DNA of 64,000 nucleotides from Bacteroidales bacterium UBA4893 (GTDB lineage Bacteria; Bacteroidota; Bacteroidia; Bacteroidales; P3), in contig DHCV01000019.1 of NCBI GenBank assembly GCA_002399025.1, positions 1-64,000 of the forward strand, in the 5' to 3' direction. A program made the translations under genes and the position numbers. Every line of letters begins with the position of its first letter. Position 1 is the first letter of the stretch. The notes under the pieces were generated by a model. The model was not told the DNA's origin, did no database searches, and was given only the letters and a program-made list of their open reading frames with translations. Below are positions 44,435-52,750 of the stretch, in pieces.

Positions 44435-45917
44435 TCAAATAATTGATTATATCGCAAAAATCCTTTCTCCACTTTTAAGCCTATGGGGAAGAGTAAATGA
44501 TAAAGCAAAAACTATTATCATTATCTCAATCCTTTGTGCTCTCTTTATTGGAATTGGCTATTCCTACATTGATTACGAATATTATATTTATGGAGTAGTT
44601 CCAATAGTGCTTCTCCTTCTCCTTCTATACTATTATCATTTAGATAAGGTTCTCTATCTGATTGCCTTAATAACACCTTTTTCAATTAATATGTTGGTTA
44701 GTGAAACAACATCAATGACTCTCCCTACAGAACCATTACTGATATTTTTCACCCTTGTTTTTTCCATTAAATTCTTTGTTGATGGAAAATATAACCCCAA
44801 AATCCTTACTCACCCCATAACACTTGCAATAGTTTTTTATTTGTTCTGGATGCTAATAACAGCTCTAACCAGCGTTAGACCAGTTGTTTCGTTCAAATAC
44901 TTTGCCTCAAAAATTTTCTATATTATTCCTTTTTACTTGGCAGTTATTCCTTTACTTTCCAATTTCAAGAAAATCAAAACAATATACCTCTTCTATGCAA
45001 TTTCTCTAATGTTTGTTGTTTTTTATGCAACCATTGGATTTGCACAAAAGGGATTTGAATTTGACTATTGCTTCTACATAATGCAGCCATTTTATAATGA
45101 CCACACAGCTTATGGGGCAATACTGGCAATGTTCTTGACAATTACAACATTTTTTATATTCTCAAAGTCAACAAGTAAGTGGGGAAGGTTATTATACATA
45201 TTCTTATTCGGGATTTTCCTTATGGGACTAATACTTTCCTATTCTCGAGCAGCATGGTTGAGTGTCTTGCCCGCAGTAGGGATATTTATAATCCTAAAAT
45301 TTAAAATCAAATTTAAACTAATACTAATAACGTTTTTCTCCCTAATACTTCTGTTTTTTGCTTTCCAATCTCCGTTACTCCAATTGCTTGAGAAAAATAA
45401 TCAAGACTCTTCAGGAAATATAGCAGAACACATAACATCAATCTCAAATATAAGCACCGATGCCTCAAACGTTGAAAGAATTAATCGTTGGGCTTGTGCC
45501 TTTAGGATGTTTAAAGAAAAACCTTTTTTTGGTTGGGGACCAGGAACCTATCAATTTGAATATGCTGGTTATCAAAAGTCATTTCAGCTCTCAACCATAA
45601 GCACCAATGCGGGCAATTTGGGCAATGCACATAGCGAATACTTTGGACCATTAACCGAAAGTGGAGTTTTGGGTATGCTTTCGGTAATTATCCTTTTTTC
45701 TGTTGTAACCTACACAGGTATAAAAGTATATAAACGAGCTCAAAACAAAGCCGAAGGTCAGTTAGCAATATTTCTAACGATGGCATTAGTAACCTACTAC
45801 ACCCATGGAGTGTTAAATAACTTCCTCGACACCGATAAACTATCCATTCCTTTTTGGTTCTTCACAGCAGCAATTGTTGCCTTAGATATATATTCACAAA
45901 AGCGTGAAAGAATCTAA
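44421..45917 (+). CDS. O-antigen ligase/polymerase (WaaL/Wzy-like) membrane protein
   Basis: 498 aa from the ATG at 44421, inside the last codons of the Wzz-like gene. About 12 hydrophobic segments. The large periplasmic loop before the last membrane helices carries the Wzy_C/PF04932-type motif FGWGPGTYQFEY and the conserved His-containing NAHSEYFGPLTESGVLG, in which the His is important in WaaL ligases. It either joins O-antigen to lipid A-core or polymerises repeat units; sequence alone does not separate these. Coupling to the Wzz-like gene favours a polymerase or polysaccharide-assembly role. Confidence 0.83.
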   Translation: MRFLNQIIDYIAKILSPLLSLWGRVNDKAKTIIIISILCALFIGIGYSYIDYEYYIYGVVPIVLLLLLLYYYHLDKVLYLIALITPFSINMLVSETTSMTLPTEPLLIFFTLVFSIKFFVDGKYNPKILTHPITLAIVFYLFWMLITALTSVRPVVSFKYFASKIFYIIPFYLAVIPLLSNFKKIKTIYLFYAISLMFVVFYATIGFAQKGFEFDYCFYIMQPFYNDHTAYGAILAMFLTITTFFIFSKSTSKWGRLLYIFLFGIFLMGLILSYSRAAWLSVLPAVGIFIILKFKIKFKLILITFFSLILLFFAFQSPLLQLLEKNNQDSSGNIAEHITSISNISTDASNVERINRWACAFRMFKEKPFFGWGPGTYQFEYAGYQKSFQLSTISTNAGNLGNAHSEYFGPLTESGVLGMLSVIILFSVVTYTGIKVYKRAQNKAEGQLAIFLTMALVTYYTHGVLNNFLDTDKLSIPFWFFTAAIVALDIYSQKRERI

Positions 45918-46015
45918 TTAAGCAAAGCCCACAAAGTATTTCATTAAACCAATTCACCATTTTTATCTCTAATTTATTAGTCTTAATAAAATTTTAAGGC
46001 TTAATATTCTAATTT

Positions 46016-46280
46016 ATACCTTATTTCTTTCAATTTAAATAAGGAAATAATCTACCCAAATCAAGTAAAAATTTATTAAAATAAGGAATAAATTCTGTAA
46101 GGTGGCACCATACTATAAGTAAGGTAGCAGGTTACTATGAGTAAGGTGGCAGGATACTTCAGTAAGGTGGCACCTTACTTTAACTATGGTCGTACCATAA
46201 GAAATTTATACCTTATCTTATTCAACTATAATAAGGTTTTGATACACTAATATCAAATAAAAACAAATTAATAAGGAATT
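46016..46280. repeat. Decayed ATAAGG/CCTTAT repeats flanking array E
   Basis: CCTTAT at 46019 and 46211 and ATAAGG at 46039, 46081, 46230 and 46271 lie on both sides of array E, with local steps near 20-21 and 42 bp. They look like an older array that the palindromic array E interrupts. The gap is 45918-46325. Confidence 0.45.
46097..46199. repeat. Array E: five 17-nt units at 21-22 bp period
   Basis: Units start at 46097, 46119, 46141, 46162 and about 46183 (steps 22, 22, 21, 21). Copies 1-4 begin GTAAGGTRGCA; copy 4, GTAAGGTGGCACCTTAC, is an 8+1+8 palindrome, and copy 1 differs from it by one base (CCATAC). Copy 5 (ACTATGGTCGTACCATA) is a diverged but still dyad-symmetric unit. Confidence 0.88.
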
Positions 46281-46294
46281 ATTCAGTTATAATA

Positions 46295-46322
46295 TTGCTT
46301 CTAAATTATTTTATTAGCTTTG
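46295..46322 (+). promoter_or_regulatory. Promoter next to the HExxH membrane protein
   Basis: TTG (46295-46297), 17 bp, TAGCTTTG (46315-46322). Transcription from it would start near 46329, just past the first ATG (46326), favouring translation from the ATG at 46344. Confidence 0.5.
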
Positions 46323-46325
46323 CAG

Positions 46326-47030
46326 ATGATTTTTAAAGGTATTATGATTTACTTTTGTCTTTATTTTCTAACTCTTATTGGTCTTTTTGCTTGTTCACTT
46401 ATTAGTGGAGCTATTAGATATGCTCTAAGAAAGGACTCAAAGGTTATCAAGAACGGCTTTATTATTTTTCTTGCAAACTTTATTCTTGATAAGAATAAAG
46501 GGTTGTTTTATAGGATAATATCTCTCTTGCTAAGGCATTCATGGGAAATGCCTCAAACTCTTTTGGGTAATGTTTTCTCTCAATTTAAGAATATTATTTG
46601 GCAAACCGATAGGGTAGATTTGTTTGGTGGAGTTTGTTTTTCCATTAAATATAATCATAATCATAACTCCGGCATTTCGCTTGGGAATTTTATAAACATT
46701 AACACCTATAATCAAGGAAAGGATGATTTTGAAAAAGAAATTATTTCGGAGCCTCTATTTATGCATGAATATGGTCATACTATTGATAGCAGACTTTTTG
46801 GACCTTTGTATTTGTTTGTAATTGGAATTCCGAGTTTGGTTAGTGCCATAAGGGCTCATCAGGTAGAGAATCAACCTCAAGGGGTTAGTTCTCACTACTT
46901 TTCATGGTGTGAGAGAAGAGCAAATAGGAATGCAAGGGAGTATTTTAGTAAGCATTTTTCTGTTGATTGGGCAAGTTCCTATAAGGGCTATACTATTGAA
47001 ACCTTCTATAGATTAGTAAAGAATACTTAA
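46326..47030 (+). CDS. Membrane-anchored HExxH protein (putative zinc metallopeptidase)
   Basis: 234 aa from ATG 46326; ATG 46344 (228 aa) may be the true start given the promoter. One N-terminal TM (about 8-32) and a hydrophobic stretch near 160-175. The motif MHEYGHTIDSRLFGPLYL (His147, Glu148, His151) is a zincin HExxH of the HEYGH kind. A third ligand candidate is His178 or Glu181 in RAHQVENQ, or Glu195-like acidic residues after HYFSWCERRANRNA. I recognise similar HEYGHT proteins in Bacteroidota but know no function. It stands alone between a repeat-filled gap and secA. Protease activity is inferred. Confidence 0.65.
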   Translation: MIFKGIMIYFCLYFLTLIGLFACSLISGAIRYALRKDSKVIKNGFIIFLANFILDKNKGLFYRIISLLLRHSWEMPQTLLGNVFSQFKNIIWQTDRVDLFGGVCFSIKYNHNHNSGISLGNFININTYNQGKDDFEKEIISEPLFMHEYGHTIDSRLFGPLYLFVIGIPSLVSAIRAHQVENQPQGVSSHYFSWCERRANRNAREYFSKHFSVDWASSYKGYTIETFYRLVKNT

Positions 47031-47188
47031 TAATCTTATTCAAAAATTCTCTTTATCTGTTGTTTTATTGCTTTTTTGTCAAAACTGACAAATAAAAATG
47101 TTATTTTTGCAGATTGATTAAAAAGGAATAGTTTTTGACTATTTCTTTGCACATAGATATTAATAACAGATAAATAAACAAAATAAAG

Positions 47189-50100
47189 ATGCCAAATTTT
47201 CTTTCAAAACTTTTCGGAAACAAGTCTCAGCGAGACTTAAAAGAACTTAAGCCAATACTGGAACAATGCTTAGAGTTTTCAGATAAAGTTATAAACCTTA
47301 CCAACGACGAGCTTAGAGATAAAACCAAAGAGTTTAAGCAAAGAATCTATAATGAAATTAAAGAAGAAGAAACAAGGGTTGAGGCTATTCGCCAAAGGAT
47401 AGATACCGAATTAGATATGCCTGTTCCTGAAAAGCAAGCTCTTTATTCCGAGTTGGAAGAGTTGGAGAAAAAGACCTACGAGAAAACTCAAAAGGTTTTG
47501 AATGATATTCTTCCAGAGGCTTTTGCTGTTGTGAAAGAAACTGCAAGACGTTTTACTGATAATGAAAAGGTTGAGGTAACAGCCAATGATTATGATAAGG
47601 ATTTGGCTGCCGTTAAGGATAATGTAAACATTGTTGGCGATAAGGCATACTTTGATAAGTCATGGATGGCAGGAGGAAACATGGTTGAGTGGAATATGAT
47701 TCACTATGATGTTCAGCTTATTGGAGGAACTGTATTGCATCAAGGAAAGATTGCCGAAATGGCAACAGGGGAAGGAAAGACCCTTGTAGCAACCCTTCCA
47801 ATCTATCTTAATGCCCTACCAGGAAAAGGTGTTCACGTTGTAACTGTAAATGACTATTTAGCAAAGCGTGACTCCGAATGGAATAGTATGATATTTGAAT
47901 TCCATGGACTAAGGGTTGATTGTATTGATAAGCATGAGCCTAATTCCGAACAAAGACGCAACGCCTATAATGCTGACATTACTTATGGAACAAATAATGA
48001 GTTTGGTTTTGACTATCTAAGGGATAATATGTGTAATAACCCAAATGAGATTGTTCAAAGAAAACATAATTATGCAATTGTGGATGAGGTTGACTCTGTT
48101 TTGATTGATGATGCACGTACACCGCTTATTATTTCTGGACCAACACCAAAGGGAGACGACCAGGAGTTTGAACAATTTCGCCCTGTAATTGAAAAGCTCT
48201 ATAATGTTCAAAGGGGATTTGTTACTCAAATTCTTGCAGAAGCTAAAAATCTTTTGAAAGAGGGAAGAACACAAGAGCAAGAACGCGAAGGAGGAATGTT
48301 ATTACTTAGGGCTCATCACGGGCTTCCAAAAAATAAGGCTTTGATAAAGTTCCTCAGTGAGCCAGGTATGAAATCTCTTTTGTTAAAGACTGAAAACCAA
48401 TTTATGCAAGACCAAAGTAAGGAGATGTTTAAGATTGACGACCCTCTATACTTTATTATTGATGAAAAGGTTAATTCAATTGAGCTAACTGACAAGGGTA
48501 TTGAGTATTTGACCCAATTGGGAGAAGACCCTAAGATGTATATGCTTACTGATGTTGGAACTGAGATTGCTGAGCTTGAGAAAGAAGAACTTTCGCCAAA
48601 AGACAAGGCAGAAAGAAAAGACAAGATACTTCAATCCTACGCCACACAATCCGACAGAGTACACACCATTAACCAACTCCTTAAAGCCTATACTCTTTTT
48701 GAAAAAGATGTAGAATATGTTGTTGTAAACAATCAAGTGAAGATTGTTGATGAGCAAACAGGACGTATTATGGAGGGAAGGCGTTATTCCGATGGATTGC
48801 ACCAAGCAATTGAAGCAAAGGAAAACGTTAAGGTTGAGGCAGCAACCCAAACCTATGCAACCATAACATTGCAAAACTACTTCCGTATGTACAAAAAGCT
48901 TGCAGGGATGACCGGTACGGCCGAAACTGAAGCAGGTGAGTTGTGGAATATCTATAAATTGGATGTTGTGGTTATTCCAACCAACCGCCCAATTGCACGT
49001 TTGGACGATAATGACCTAATCTATAAAACAAAGCGTGAAAAGTTCAATGCTGTAATTATTGAAATAGAAAGCCTTGTTAATAAGGGAAGACCTGTTTTGG
49101 TTGGGACAACATCTGTTGAAACCTCAGAGCTATTGAGCAAGATGCTAACCATGAGAAAGATTAAGCATAATGTTTTGAATGCTAAGCTGCATAAAAGAGA
49201 GGCAGATATTGTTGCTGAGGCAGGAATTGCAGGAACCGTTACTATTGCAACCAATATGGCAGGTCGTGGAACGGACATTAAGCTTGGAGAAGGAGTAAAG
49301 GATGCTGGAGGATTAGCAATCATTGGTACAGAAAGACACGAATCACGAAGAGTTGACCGTCAGTTAAGAGGTCGTGCTGGACGTCAAGGAGACCCAGGTA
49401 GTAGCCAGTTCTTTGTTTCTTTGGAAGATAACCTAATGCGTCTTTTCGGTTCGGACAGAATGAGTAAGATAATGGATAGGCTTGGACTAAAAGAGGGAGA
49501 GGTTATCCAACACTCAATGATGACAAAGAGCATTGAAAGAGCACAGAGAAAGGTTGAGGAGAATAATTTCGGAACAAGAAAGAGACTTTTAGAATACGAT
49601 GATGTTATGAATAATCAACGTGAGGTTATCTACTCAAAACGTCGTAATGCTCTCTATGGGGACAAACTCTCAATTGATATTTCCAATATGATTTATGATA
49701 CTTTGGAATATATGGTTAATGAGTATCATAATTATGGAGACTTGGAGGGCTTTAAGCTTGAGTTTATAAAGCTTACCTCAATGGAATGCCCAATTGAAGA
49801 TAATAAGGCTTTCGCAAATGCCAAAAAGTCAGACTTAGTGGATGAGTTATACGAAAATGTCTATTCAACCTATAAGGCAAGAATGGAAAGAATAGCACAA
49901 TTAGCCTTCCCTTATGTTAAGAACCTCTACGAAGGGAAGAACTATACCTATGAAAACATCGCCTTCCCAGTAACAGACGGAGTAAAGATGATGAATGCAA
50001 TTGCTCCAATTGAGAAATCTTATCTAACCAACGGAAAAGAAATTGGACTTTCAATAGAAAAGAGTATAACTCTACATATAATTGATAATGCTTGGAAGGA

Positions 50101-50473
50101 ACATCTTAGAGAGCTTGACGATTTAAAACAATCTGTTCAAGCCGCTTCTTATGAACAAAAAGACCCATTATTAATTTACAAGTTAGAATCTTTTGGCTTG
50201 TTTGAGAAGATGATTAATGAAATCAACAAAGACATTACATCTTTCCTATGTCGTGCAACTCTTCCAATTGGAGAGAATGACGTTAAGCAAACAGACTTGC
50301 CTCAAAGTGATAATAGAAAACTAAAGACTGGAAGAGAAGAGTTGAAAGCAGACAATCCATCAGAGCCTCAAAAGATTCAACCTGTTCATGTTGAGAAAAA
50401 GATTGGAAGAAATGAGGAATGTCCTTGTGGAAGTGGTAAGAAATACAAGAACTGCCACGGCAAGAACGAATAA
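47189..50473 (+). CDS. secA: Preprotein translocase ATPase SecA
   Basis: 1094 aa, longer than the about 900-aa E. coli protein because of Bacteroidota-type insertions in the N-terminal half (around 30-130 and 330-460). Motifs: Walker A MATGEGKT (about 191-198), VDEVDSVLIDDARTPLIISGP, the preprotein cross-linking domain, helicase motif VI in RRVDRQLRGRAGRQGDPGSSQF, and a C-terminal zinc motif ECPCGSGKKYKNCHG (about 1075-1089). It powers export through SecYEG. Monocistronic, with a TATTTTTG box at 47102-47109 and a terminator at 50495-50532. Confidence 0.97.
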   Translation: MPNFLSKLFGNKSQRDLKELKPILEQCLEFSDKVINLTNDELRDKTKEFKQRIYNEIKEEETRVEAIRQRIDTELDMPVPEKQALYSELEELEKKTYEKTQKVLNDILPEAFAVVKETARRFTDNEKVEVTANDYDKDLAAVKDNVNIVGDKAYFDKSWMAGGNMVEWNMIHYDVQLIGGTVLHQGKIAEMATGEGKTLVATLPIYLNALPGKGVHVVTVNDYLAKRDSEWNSMIFEFHGLRVDCIDKHEPNSEQRRNAYNADITYGTNNEFGFDYLRDNMCNNPNEIVQRKHNYAIVDEVDSVLIDDARTPLIISGPTPKGDDQEFEQFRPVIEKLYNVQRGFVTQILAEAKNLLKEGRTQEQEREGGMLLLRAHHGLPKNKALIKFLSEPGMKSLLLKTENQFMQDQSKEMFKIDDPLYFIIDEKVNSIELTDKGIEYLTQLGEDPKMYMLTDVGTEIAELEKEELSPKDKAERKDKILQSYATQSDRVHTINQLLKAYTLFEKDVEYVVVNNQVKIVDEQTGRIMEGRRYSDGLHQAIEAKENVKVEAATQTYATITLQNYFRMYKKLAGMTGTAETEAGELWNIYKLDVVVIPTNRPIARLDDNDLIYKTKREKFNAVIIEIESLVNKGRPVLVGTTSVETSELLSKMLTMRKIKHNVLNAKLHKREADIVAEAGIAGTVTIATNMAGRGTDIKLGEGVKDAGGLAIIGTERHESRRVDRQLRGRAGRQGDPGSSQFFVSLEDNLMRLFGSDRMSKIMDRLGLKEGEVIQHSMMTKSIERAQRKVEENNFGTRKRLLEYDDVMNNQREVIYSKRRNALYGDKLSIDISNMIYDTLEYMVNEYHNYGDLEGFKLEFIKLTSMECPIEDNKAFANAKKSDLVDELYENVYSTYKARMERIAQLAFPYVKNLYEGKNYTYENIAFPVTDGVKMMNAIAPIEKSYLTNGKEIGLSIEKSITLHIIDNAWKEHLRELDDLKQSVQAASYEQKDPLLIYKLESFGLFEKMINEINKDITSFLCRATLPIGENDVKQTDLPQSDNRKLKTGREELKADNPSEPQKIQPVHVEKKIGRNEECPCGSGKKYKNCHGKNE

Positions 50474-50494
50474 TCAAAACAGATATTCAAACAC

Positions 50495-50532
50495 AAAGAG
50501 GAGTTATATTGTAAATATAGCTCCTCTTTTTG
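50495..50532 (+). terminator. Terminator of secA
   Basis: AAAGAGGAGTTATATT pairs with AATATAGCTCCTCTTT across a 3-nt loop, followed by TT. Confidence 0.8.
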
Positions 50533-50592
50533 CTTTATAGTGAGAAAAAGATTGCAAATTACATATTTGAGAAAATTTTTAGGTGTAAATTC

Positions 50593-50622
50593 TTGTAAGA
50601 ATGGAAAATTATTGTATTTTTG
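50593..50622 (+). promoter_or_regulatory. Promoter of rpsF-rpsR-rplI
   Basis: TTG (50593-50595), 19 bp, TATTTTTG (50615-50622), 54 bases before rpsF. Confidence 0.7.
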
Positions 50623-50676
50623 CAAACTCTTTTCAAGGGAAAAGAAGATATTTTATTAATACAAATCAAATAATTA

Positions 50677-51081
50677 ATGGTAAGACAGTACGAAACCGTT
50701 TTCATTATGACTCCCGTTTTATCTGAACAACAGATAAAGGAGACGGTACAAAAGTATCAGTCATTATTGACTGAAAGTGGAGCTGAAATTGTTTACGAAA
50801 ACAATTGGGGAATGCGTAAATTGGCATACCCTATCCAAAAGAAATCTACAGGATTTTATTATCTAATAGAGTTTAAAGCAGAAGGTGAACTTATTGCTAA
50901 GCTTGAAACAGCTTACAAGAGAGATGAAAAACTTCTTCGTTTTTTAACTGTTTCTTTAGACAAACATGCAATTGCATACAACGAAAAGAAACGTTCAGGT
51001 GGTATGAAAAAACAACAAGAAGCAGCTATGGCAAAACAAGAAATTGTTAAGCCTAAGTCACAAGAAGAAGCTGAAAATTAA
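50677..51081 (+). CDS. rpsF: 30S ribosomal protein S6
   Basis: 134 aa. The S6 fold is recognisable by RQYETVFIMTPVLSEQQIKE at the start, GAEIVYENNWGMRKLAYPIQKKSTGFYY and the ERDEKLLRFLT-like KRDEKLLRFLTVSLD. The C-terminal extension (about 105-134) is Lys/Gln/Glu-rich. S6 binds S18 on the platform of the 30S subunit. First gene of rpsF-rpsR-rplI, with 20- and 19-bp gaps. Confidence 0.97.
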   Translation: MVRQYETVFIMTPVLSEQQIKETVQKYQSLLTESGAEIVYENNWGMRKLAYPIQKKSTGFYYLIEFKAEGELIAKLETAYKRDEKLLRFLTVSLDKHAIAYNEKKRSGGMKKQQEAAMAKQEIVKPKSQEEAEN

Positions 51082-51101
51082 TTATAAATAATTGAAGAGA
51101 A

Positions 51102-51368
51102 ATGGCAAACGAAACAGAAATAAAATATTTAACCCCAATTACGGTTGAAACTCAAAGAAAAAAATACTGCCGCTTCAAGAAAAGTGGTATTAAGTATATT
51201 GATTATAAGGATGCAGATTTTCTTTTAAAGTTTGTAAATGAACAAGGTAAACTTCTTCCAAGAAGATTAACCGGAACATCTAACAAATATCAAAAGAAGG
51301 TTGCACAAGCAGTTAAAAGAGCACGTCATTTGGCCCTTATGCCTTACGTTGCAGATTTATTAAAATAA
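51102..51368 (+). CDS. rpsR: 30S ribosomal protein S18
   Basis: 88 aa. Conserved core: KKYCRFKKSGIKYIDYKDADFL, then RLTGTSNKYQKKVAQAVKRARHLALMPYV, the S18 hallmark. It pairs with S6 in the 30S platform and is encoded directly after rpsF. No paralogue is seen here. Confidence 0.98.
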   Translation: MANETEIKYLTPITVETQRKKYCRFKKSGIKYIDYKDADFLLKFVNEQGKLLPRRLTGTSNKYQKKVAQAVKRARHLALMPYVADLLK

Positions 51369-51387
51369 TTAAGGAGGGAAATCATAG

Positions 51388-51840
51388 ATGGAAATTATAT
51401 TAAAACAAGATATGAGCAACCTTGGCTACAAGGACGACATAGTAAAGGTTAAAGATGGTTATGCAAATAACTTTCTAATTCCTCAAGGATATGCAATGGT
51501 TGCAACTGCTTCAAACAAGAAAATTATTGCAGAAAACCTTAAGCAAAGAGCTTTTAAAGAAGAAAAATTGCGTAAGGATGCAGAAACTTTAGTTGCTGCT
51601 TATGCTAAGATTGAAGGTTTGAAGATTGGAGCAAAGGCATCAGAAAATGGTAAGATATTCGGTTCAGTTAACGCAATTCAACTTGCTGATTCAATCAAAC
51701 AACAATTTGATATTGAAGTTGACAGAAAAAGAATTTCTATCAAGGGCGATGCAATTAAAACTTTAGGAACCTACAAAGCTACTATCTCAGCTTATAAGGA
51801 TTTGAAAGCAGAAATTGAATTTGAAGTTGTAGCTGAATAA
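51388..51840 (+). CDS. rplI: 50S ribosomal protein L9
   Basis: 150 aa, full length. The N-domain has the 23S-binding motif LGYKDDIVKVKDGYANNFLIPQGYA, then a long connecting helix (about 45-78) and the C-domain (FGSVNAIQLADSIKQQFDIEVDRKRI). It ends the S6-S18-L9 operon before a terminator at 51869-51901. Confidence 0.98.
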   Translation: MEIILKQDMSNLGYKDDIVKVKDGYANNFLIPQGYAMVATASNKKIIAENLKQRAFKEEKLRKDAETLVAAYAKIEGLKIGAKASENGKIFGSVNAIQLADSIKQQFDIEVDRKRISIKGDAIKTLGTYKATISAYKDLKAEIEFEVVAE

Positions 51841-51868
51841 GTTATTCAACAATTCAACAAACATAATT

Positions 51869-51901
51869 AGACCTTTGGGATTTCTCAAAGGTCTTTTTTT
51901 G
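51869..51901 (+). terminator. Terminator of rpsF-rpsR-rplI
   Basis: AGACCTTTG (51869-51877) and CAAAGGTCT (51886-51894), with seven T after. Confidence 0.85.
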
Positions 51902-51965
51902 TTTCTACTCCCAAGCCAATTAACAAAAAAAAGACTTATTTTTGCAACTATAAACTAAAAATGTA

Positions 51966-52724
51966 ATGTTGTCAAAAGCAGAGATAAAAAGAGTATCTTC
52001 CTATAAAGAAGCGAAGTACAGAAATCAAGACATGGTTTTTGTTGTTGAAGGAGTAAAGATGGTTGATGAACTTATTGCCTCTGGTTTCGAAATAGAAAGG
52101 ATATTTGGAACAAGAAAGTGGATGGATGATAACACACAAAAGGTAGGAAGTAGAGCCGATGAGGTTATTGAAGTAGGGGAGGATGAATTAAAGAAAATAT
52201 CCTCACTCATAACTCCCAACCAAGTTTTGGCAATAGTCAAAGCTCCAACCCCAAAAGACATAGATTTCAAAGATAGATTAGTTATAGCCTTAGACCAAAT
52301 TAACGACCCAGGCAATTTAGGAACAATAATACGAATTGCAGATTGGTTTGGAGTTGAGGATATTATTTGTTCTGAAAGTACTGTTGACCAATACAACCCA
52401 AAGGCTATCCAATCCACAATGGGCTCTTTGTTTAGGGTAAACATAAGCTATGTAAATCTCGAGGCAACACTAAAAACCCTTTCTAAGACCTATCCAATCT
52501 ACGGCACAGTTGTGAAAAATGGAGAGGATATTTACCAAACCCAATTAAAAACACAAGGAATTATAATTATAGGTAGCGAATCGCATGGTATAAGTAAAGA
52601 AATCCTACCATTAATTAATCATCCCCTAACCATACCCAATTTTTCCATTAACCAAAGTGCCGAATCCCTCAACGCAAGCATTGCAACCGGAATTGTGCTT
52701 TCGGAGTTTAGAAGAAGGGGTTAA
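51966..52724 (+). CDS. TrmH/SpoU-family RNA 2'-O-methyltransferase
   Basis: 252 aa. An N-terminal substrate-binding domain (about 1-95, L30e-like) precedes the SPOUT knot domain. SPOUT motif 1 is DQINDPGNLGTIIRIADWFG (about 112-131), motif 2 is IIIGSESHGIS and motif 3 is IPNFSINQSAESLNASIATGIVLSEF, with its Asn/Ser. It transfers a methyl group from S-adenosylmethionine to a ribose 2'-OH in rRNA or tRNA; the exact target nucleotide is not predictable from this. It is followed 26 bp later by a large membrane protein. Confidence 0.93.
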   Translation: MLSKAEIKRVSSYKEAKYRNQDMVFVVEGVKMVDELIASGFEIERIFGTRKWMDDNTQKVGSRADEVIEVGEDELKKISSLITPNQVLAIVKAPTPKDIDFKDRLVIALDQINDPGNLGTIIRIADWFGVEDIICSESTVDQYNPKAIQSTMGSLFRVNISYVNLEATLKTLSKTYPIYGTVVKNGEDIYQTQLKTQGIIIIGSESHGISKEILPLINHPLTIPNFSINQSAESLNASIATGIVLSEFRRRG

Positions 52725-52750
52725 GACTTAGTTTTTAAAAATCAGAAAAT

